Positions 60,186 through 64,000 of a DNA stretch of 64,000 nucleotides are shown piece by piece. How positions within the stretch are numbered: position 1 is the first letter of the stretch; every line of letters starts with the position of its first letter. The translations under genes and the position numbers were made by a program. Source of the stretch: Actinomadura sp. DC4. GTDB taxonomy: Bacteria; Actinomycetota; Actinomycetes; Streptosporangiales; Streptosporangiaceae. The notes under the pieces were generated by a model that had not been told where the DNA came from, searched no databases, and saw nothing but the letters and a program-made list of their open reading frames with translations. The stretch covers positions 124,001-188,000 of the forward strand of contig NZ_JAUEQY010000023.1 of assembly GCF_030406325.1 (NCBI RefSeq). The letters are read 5' to 3'.

Positions 60186-61863
60186 GCTTTCCACAGATTT
60201 AGGGCTTTCGTTCGATTTGACCGAATCGGCGTGGGTGCCGGTGCAGCGTCTGAACGGAACCGAGGAGGAACTGTCCCTTAACGCTGTTTTCGCTCAAGCG
60301 GAATCCCTGCGACGGATTGTCGGGGATGTGGCGACGCAGGAGTTCGCGTTGCTGCGGCTGCTGCTGGCGATCCTGCACGACGCTATCGACGGCCCCGAAG
60401 ACCTGGAGGCATGGCAGGAACTATGGGACACGGGCGTTCCGGCCGACCGCATCGCCGTTTATCTCCGGGGGCATCGCAGCCGATTCGATCTGCTGCACCC
60501 GGATACGCCTTTCTTCCAGACTGCGGGTCTGCGAACCGCTCAAGACGAGGTCTTCTCCCTGGATCGCATCGTCGCCGACGTGCCCAATGGCGAGCCGTTC
60601 TTCACGATGCGCGCTCGTGGCGCCGACCGGTTGAGCTTCGCCGAGGCCGCGCGCTGGCTCGTGCACGCCCACGCCTATGACACCTCCGGGATCAAGACCG
60701 GCGCGGTCGGGGACCGGCGCGTCAAGGGCGGCAAGGTCTACCCCCAAGGCGTCGGATGGGCCGGAAACCTCGGCGGTGTCTTCGTCGAAGGAAACGATCT
60801 GCGGGAGACACTCCTGTTGAATCTGATGGCCTTCGACACCGACACCCTGCGCATCGACCCCGGCAGCGATCGGCCCGCCTGGCGCCACGACCCGACCGGG
60901 CCGGGGCAGACGCCGGTGCTGACCGGGCGGCCCGCGGGCCCACGGGACCTGTACACCTGGCAGTCCCGGCGGGTCCGCCTGCACTTCGACGCCGACGGGG
61001 CGTGGGGGGTGGTGCTGGCTTACGGTGACCCGCAGTCCGCTCAGAACCGGCATCGGTGCGAGCCGATGACGGCCTGGCGGCGCAGCCCGGCGCAGGAGAA
61101 GCAGACCGGCCTGGCGCAGGTGTATCTGCCGCGGATCCATGATCCGAGCCGCAGCGCGTGGCGGGGCCTGGGCGCGCTGGTCGCCGGCCGGGTCCCCGGA
61201 GCCGAACAACGCGCTGAGGCCGCGGCGATCGTACGGCCCCGTGTGCTGGACTGGGCGGCCCGCCTCAGCGTCGAAGGAGACCTCCCGGCGACCTTCCTCA
61301 TCCGGGCCCGGCTGATCGGCGCGATCTACGGCACCCAGCAATCGGTCATCGACGAGGTCGTCGACGATGCGGTGGCGATGCCACTGGTGTTGCTGCACAA
61401 AGACGACGACCGGCTGGGCCAGACCGCGATCGACGCCGTCACCGACGCCGAAGCGGCAGTGACCGCGTTCGGTGATCTGGCCGCCGACCTGGCCGACGCC
61501 GCCGGCGCCGACCCGACCCCGCGTAGAGACACCGCACGGGCCTTGGGTTTCCAGACGCTGGATGGCCCGTTCCGCGGTTGGCTCGCCAAGCTCACCCTTG
61601 GCGCTGACCCGGCCAAGCGCCGGGCGGACTGGCAGCGCCTGGCGCGTCAGGCGGTCCTACGGCTGGCCGATCAGCTGGTAGGAGAGGCCGGGGACGCCGC
61701 CTGGGAAGGGCGGATCATCCAGACACGGGCCGGCCAGAAATTGTGGCTGACCGCCTCCCGCGCTGACCTGAGTTTCCGGATCCGTCTGCGCAAGGCCCTT
61801 CCCGCCGCGGCCGACCCAGGCGAGGCAGCACCGGCTCCGGCCGGTGACGAACCGGCGGCCTGA
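60175..61863 (+). CDS. cse1: Cascade large subunit Cse1 (CasA/Cas8e)
   Basis: 562 residues from ATG 60175, with GGAGG six bases upstream inside the end of cas3. Family features: SLNAVFAQAESLRRIVGDVA, LLRLLLAILHDAIDGPEDLE, GHRSRFDLLHPDTPFFQ, and the C-terminal four-helix bundle. Cse1 recognises the PAM, opens target DNA and recruits Cas3. Coupled translation with cas3 keeps the two in balance. Confidence 0.96.
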   Translation: MPSELSTDLGLSFDLTESAWVPVQRLNGTEEELSLNAVFAQAESLRRIVGDVATQEFALLRLLLAILHDAIDGPEDLEAWQELWDTGVPADRIAVYLRGHRSRFDLLHPDTPFFQTAGLRTAQDEVFSLDRIVADVPNGEPFFTMRARGADRLSFAEAARWLVHAHAYDTSGIKTGAVGDRRVKGGKVYPQGVGWAGNLGGVFVEGNDLRETLLLNLMAFDTDTLRIDPGSDRPAWRHDPTGPGQTPVLTGRPAGPRDLYTWQSRRVRLHFDADGAWGVVLAYGDPQSAQNRHRCEPMTAWRRSPAQEKQTGLAQVYLPRIHDPSRSAWRGLGALVAGRVPGAEQRAEAAAIVRPRVLDWAARLSVEGDLPATFLIRARLIGAIYGTQQSVIDEVVDDAVAMPLVLLHKDDDRLGQTAIDAVTDAEAAVTAFGDLAADLADAAGADPTPRRDTARALGFQTLDGPFRGWLAKLTLGADPAKRRADWQRLARQAVLRLADQLVGEAGDAAWEGRIIQTRAGQKLWLTASRADLSFRIRLRKALPAAADPGEAAPAPAGDEPAA

Positions 61864-61919
61864 CCAACCCCACCACCATCCTGCCGTCACCCCATCGGTG
61901 CCGGCCATCGACGGAGGTC

Positions 61920-62590
61920 ATGACCGTGACCAACCCTGCCCCGGCCACGCAGCGACGCCATGTCGGCGATGTCGTCGGAGAGGTCGCCGGGACCTACATC
62001 ACCGAACTGCAGCGCGGCTACCGCAACGACGTCGGCTCGGCCGTGGCGATGCTCGCCCAGCTGCGGCGCGGCGCCGGCAAACTCCCCACGGACGTGCCGG
62101 AGCTGTGGGGCCTGACCGGCACCGACCGCCTGTACCGGCAGGCGCCACAGCTGGAAACCGATGAGACCGCCGCATCCCGCGCCGAGGCGGCCCTGTTCCT
62201 CGCGCTGACGCTGTACGCGCTGCATCAACAGTCCCGCCCTGACCGCGACATGCACAAGCCCGGCGCCGCGTTCGGCGCTGCGGTGCGTCGGCTGATGGGC
62301 GAGGAGGTCGATGAGCCGATCCGCAAACGGTTCGCCCAGATCGGTGCCTCCTCCACCGCCGCGATTTTGGCCGACCGGCTGCGCGGCATGGTCAAGCTGC
62401 TGCGCGCCGAATCGATCCCGTTGGATTACGCCCAGCTCACCGCCCAGCTGTACCGCGCGCAACTGCCCGGCGGCCTCACCCAGGTCCGCCGGGTTTGGGG
62501 CCGCGGCTTCCACGCCTACCAGCCGCCCACCACCGGATCCACCACTCAGGTTCCCGGCAACGGCGAGCCCACGACCGATGAGGAGACCTC

Positions 62591-62594
<4 letters not shown>
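61920..62594 (+). CDS. cse2: Cascade small subunit Cse2 (CasB)
   Basis: 224 residues from ATG 61920 behind GGAGG (spacing is short; GTG 61926 is an alternative). The helical fold signature includes SAVAMLAQLRRGAGKLPTDV, LALTLYALHQQSRPDRDMHK and FAQIGASSTAAILADRLRGM. Two copies of Cse2 form the inner belly of Cascade and hold the displaced strand. The stop overlaps the cas7 start (ATGA). Confidence 0.95.

Positions 62595-64000
<1,406 letters not shown>

Overview
The window is high-GC DNA with strong C/G wobble preference, frequent GTG starts, SARP-type regulators, ECF/SigE-like sigma factors and giant secreted-effector-like proteins. This fits a filamentous actinomycete, most likely Streptosporangiales/Thermomonosporaceae-like (an inference from gene content; no rRNA is present).

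Layout. 1-12.3 kb is a locus of giant, repeat-built, effector-like proteins: the 3' end of one giant gene, a membrane-anchored ricin-type lectin, a cupin, a second giant gene made of five degenerate OTU-like modules, and a broken effector remnant. Short DUF397-like W..SS.S...CV.V segments recur at the ends of these proteins. 12.4-15.7 kb holds a sigma-factor-like membrane protein and a solute-binding/vWA protein whose ribosome site lies in a hairpin. 15.8-18.2 kb is a LacI regulator divergent from a histidinol-dehydrogenase-like enzyme, with a perfect palindrome between them. 18.4-23.6 kb is an ABC exporter facing a NarL-type two-component system; its kinase is split at a run of 14 G. 23.8-26.6 kb is a DUF2834 membrane protein, a TetR regulator and a CrtI-like flavoprotein tied together by two matching operator-like sites. 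26.7-28.9 kb is housekeeping and accessory genes (SUKH, YdeI-like, WYL). 29-38 kb has two paralogous SARP-STAND regulators facing each other across an alpha/beta hydrolase, then an esterase/monooxygenase pair divergent from an AraC regulator. 39-42.1 kb has a SigE-type sigma with a membrane partner carrying an FtsX-like extracellular domain, an N-terminally shortened DUF1479 oxygenase, an orphan CRISPR repeat and a DUF6069 membrane protein.

42.6-46.8 kb encodes three exported proteins (propeller-like, phospholipase-D-like, FG-GAP). 47.1-54.3 kb is an RHS/YD-repeat polymorphic toxin with a HINT pretoxin module, an ADP-ribosyltransferase-like tip and a candidate immunity gene. A truncated integrase follows.

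55-64 kb is a type I-E CRISPR-Cas locus: two divergently transcribed arrays (20 and 6 repeats) with matching leaders head to head, then cas3, cse1, cse2, cas7 and the start of cas5 in one tightly coupled run. cas6, cas1 and cas2 would be expected to the right, outside the window.

The most interesting points are the DUF397-tagged giant proteins built from apparently dead enzyme modules, the paired CRISPR leaders and the orphan repeat 13 kb away, the G-tract in the sensor kinase, and the low-GC swappable tip of the RHS toxin.
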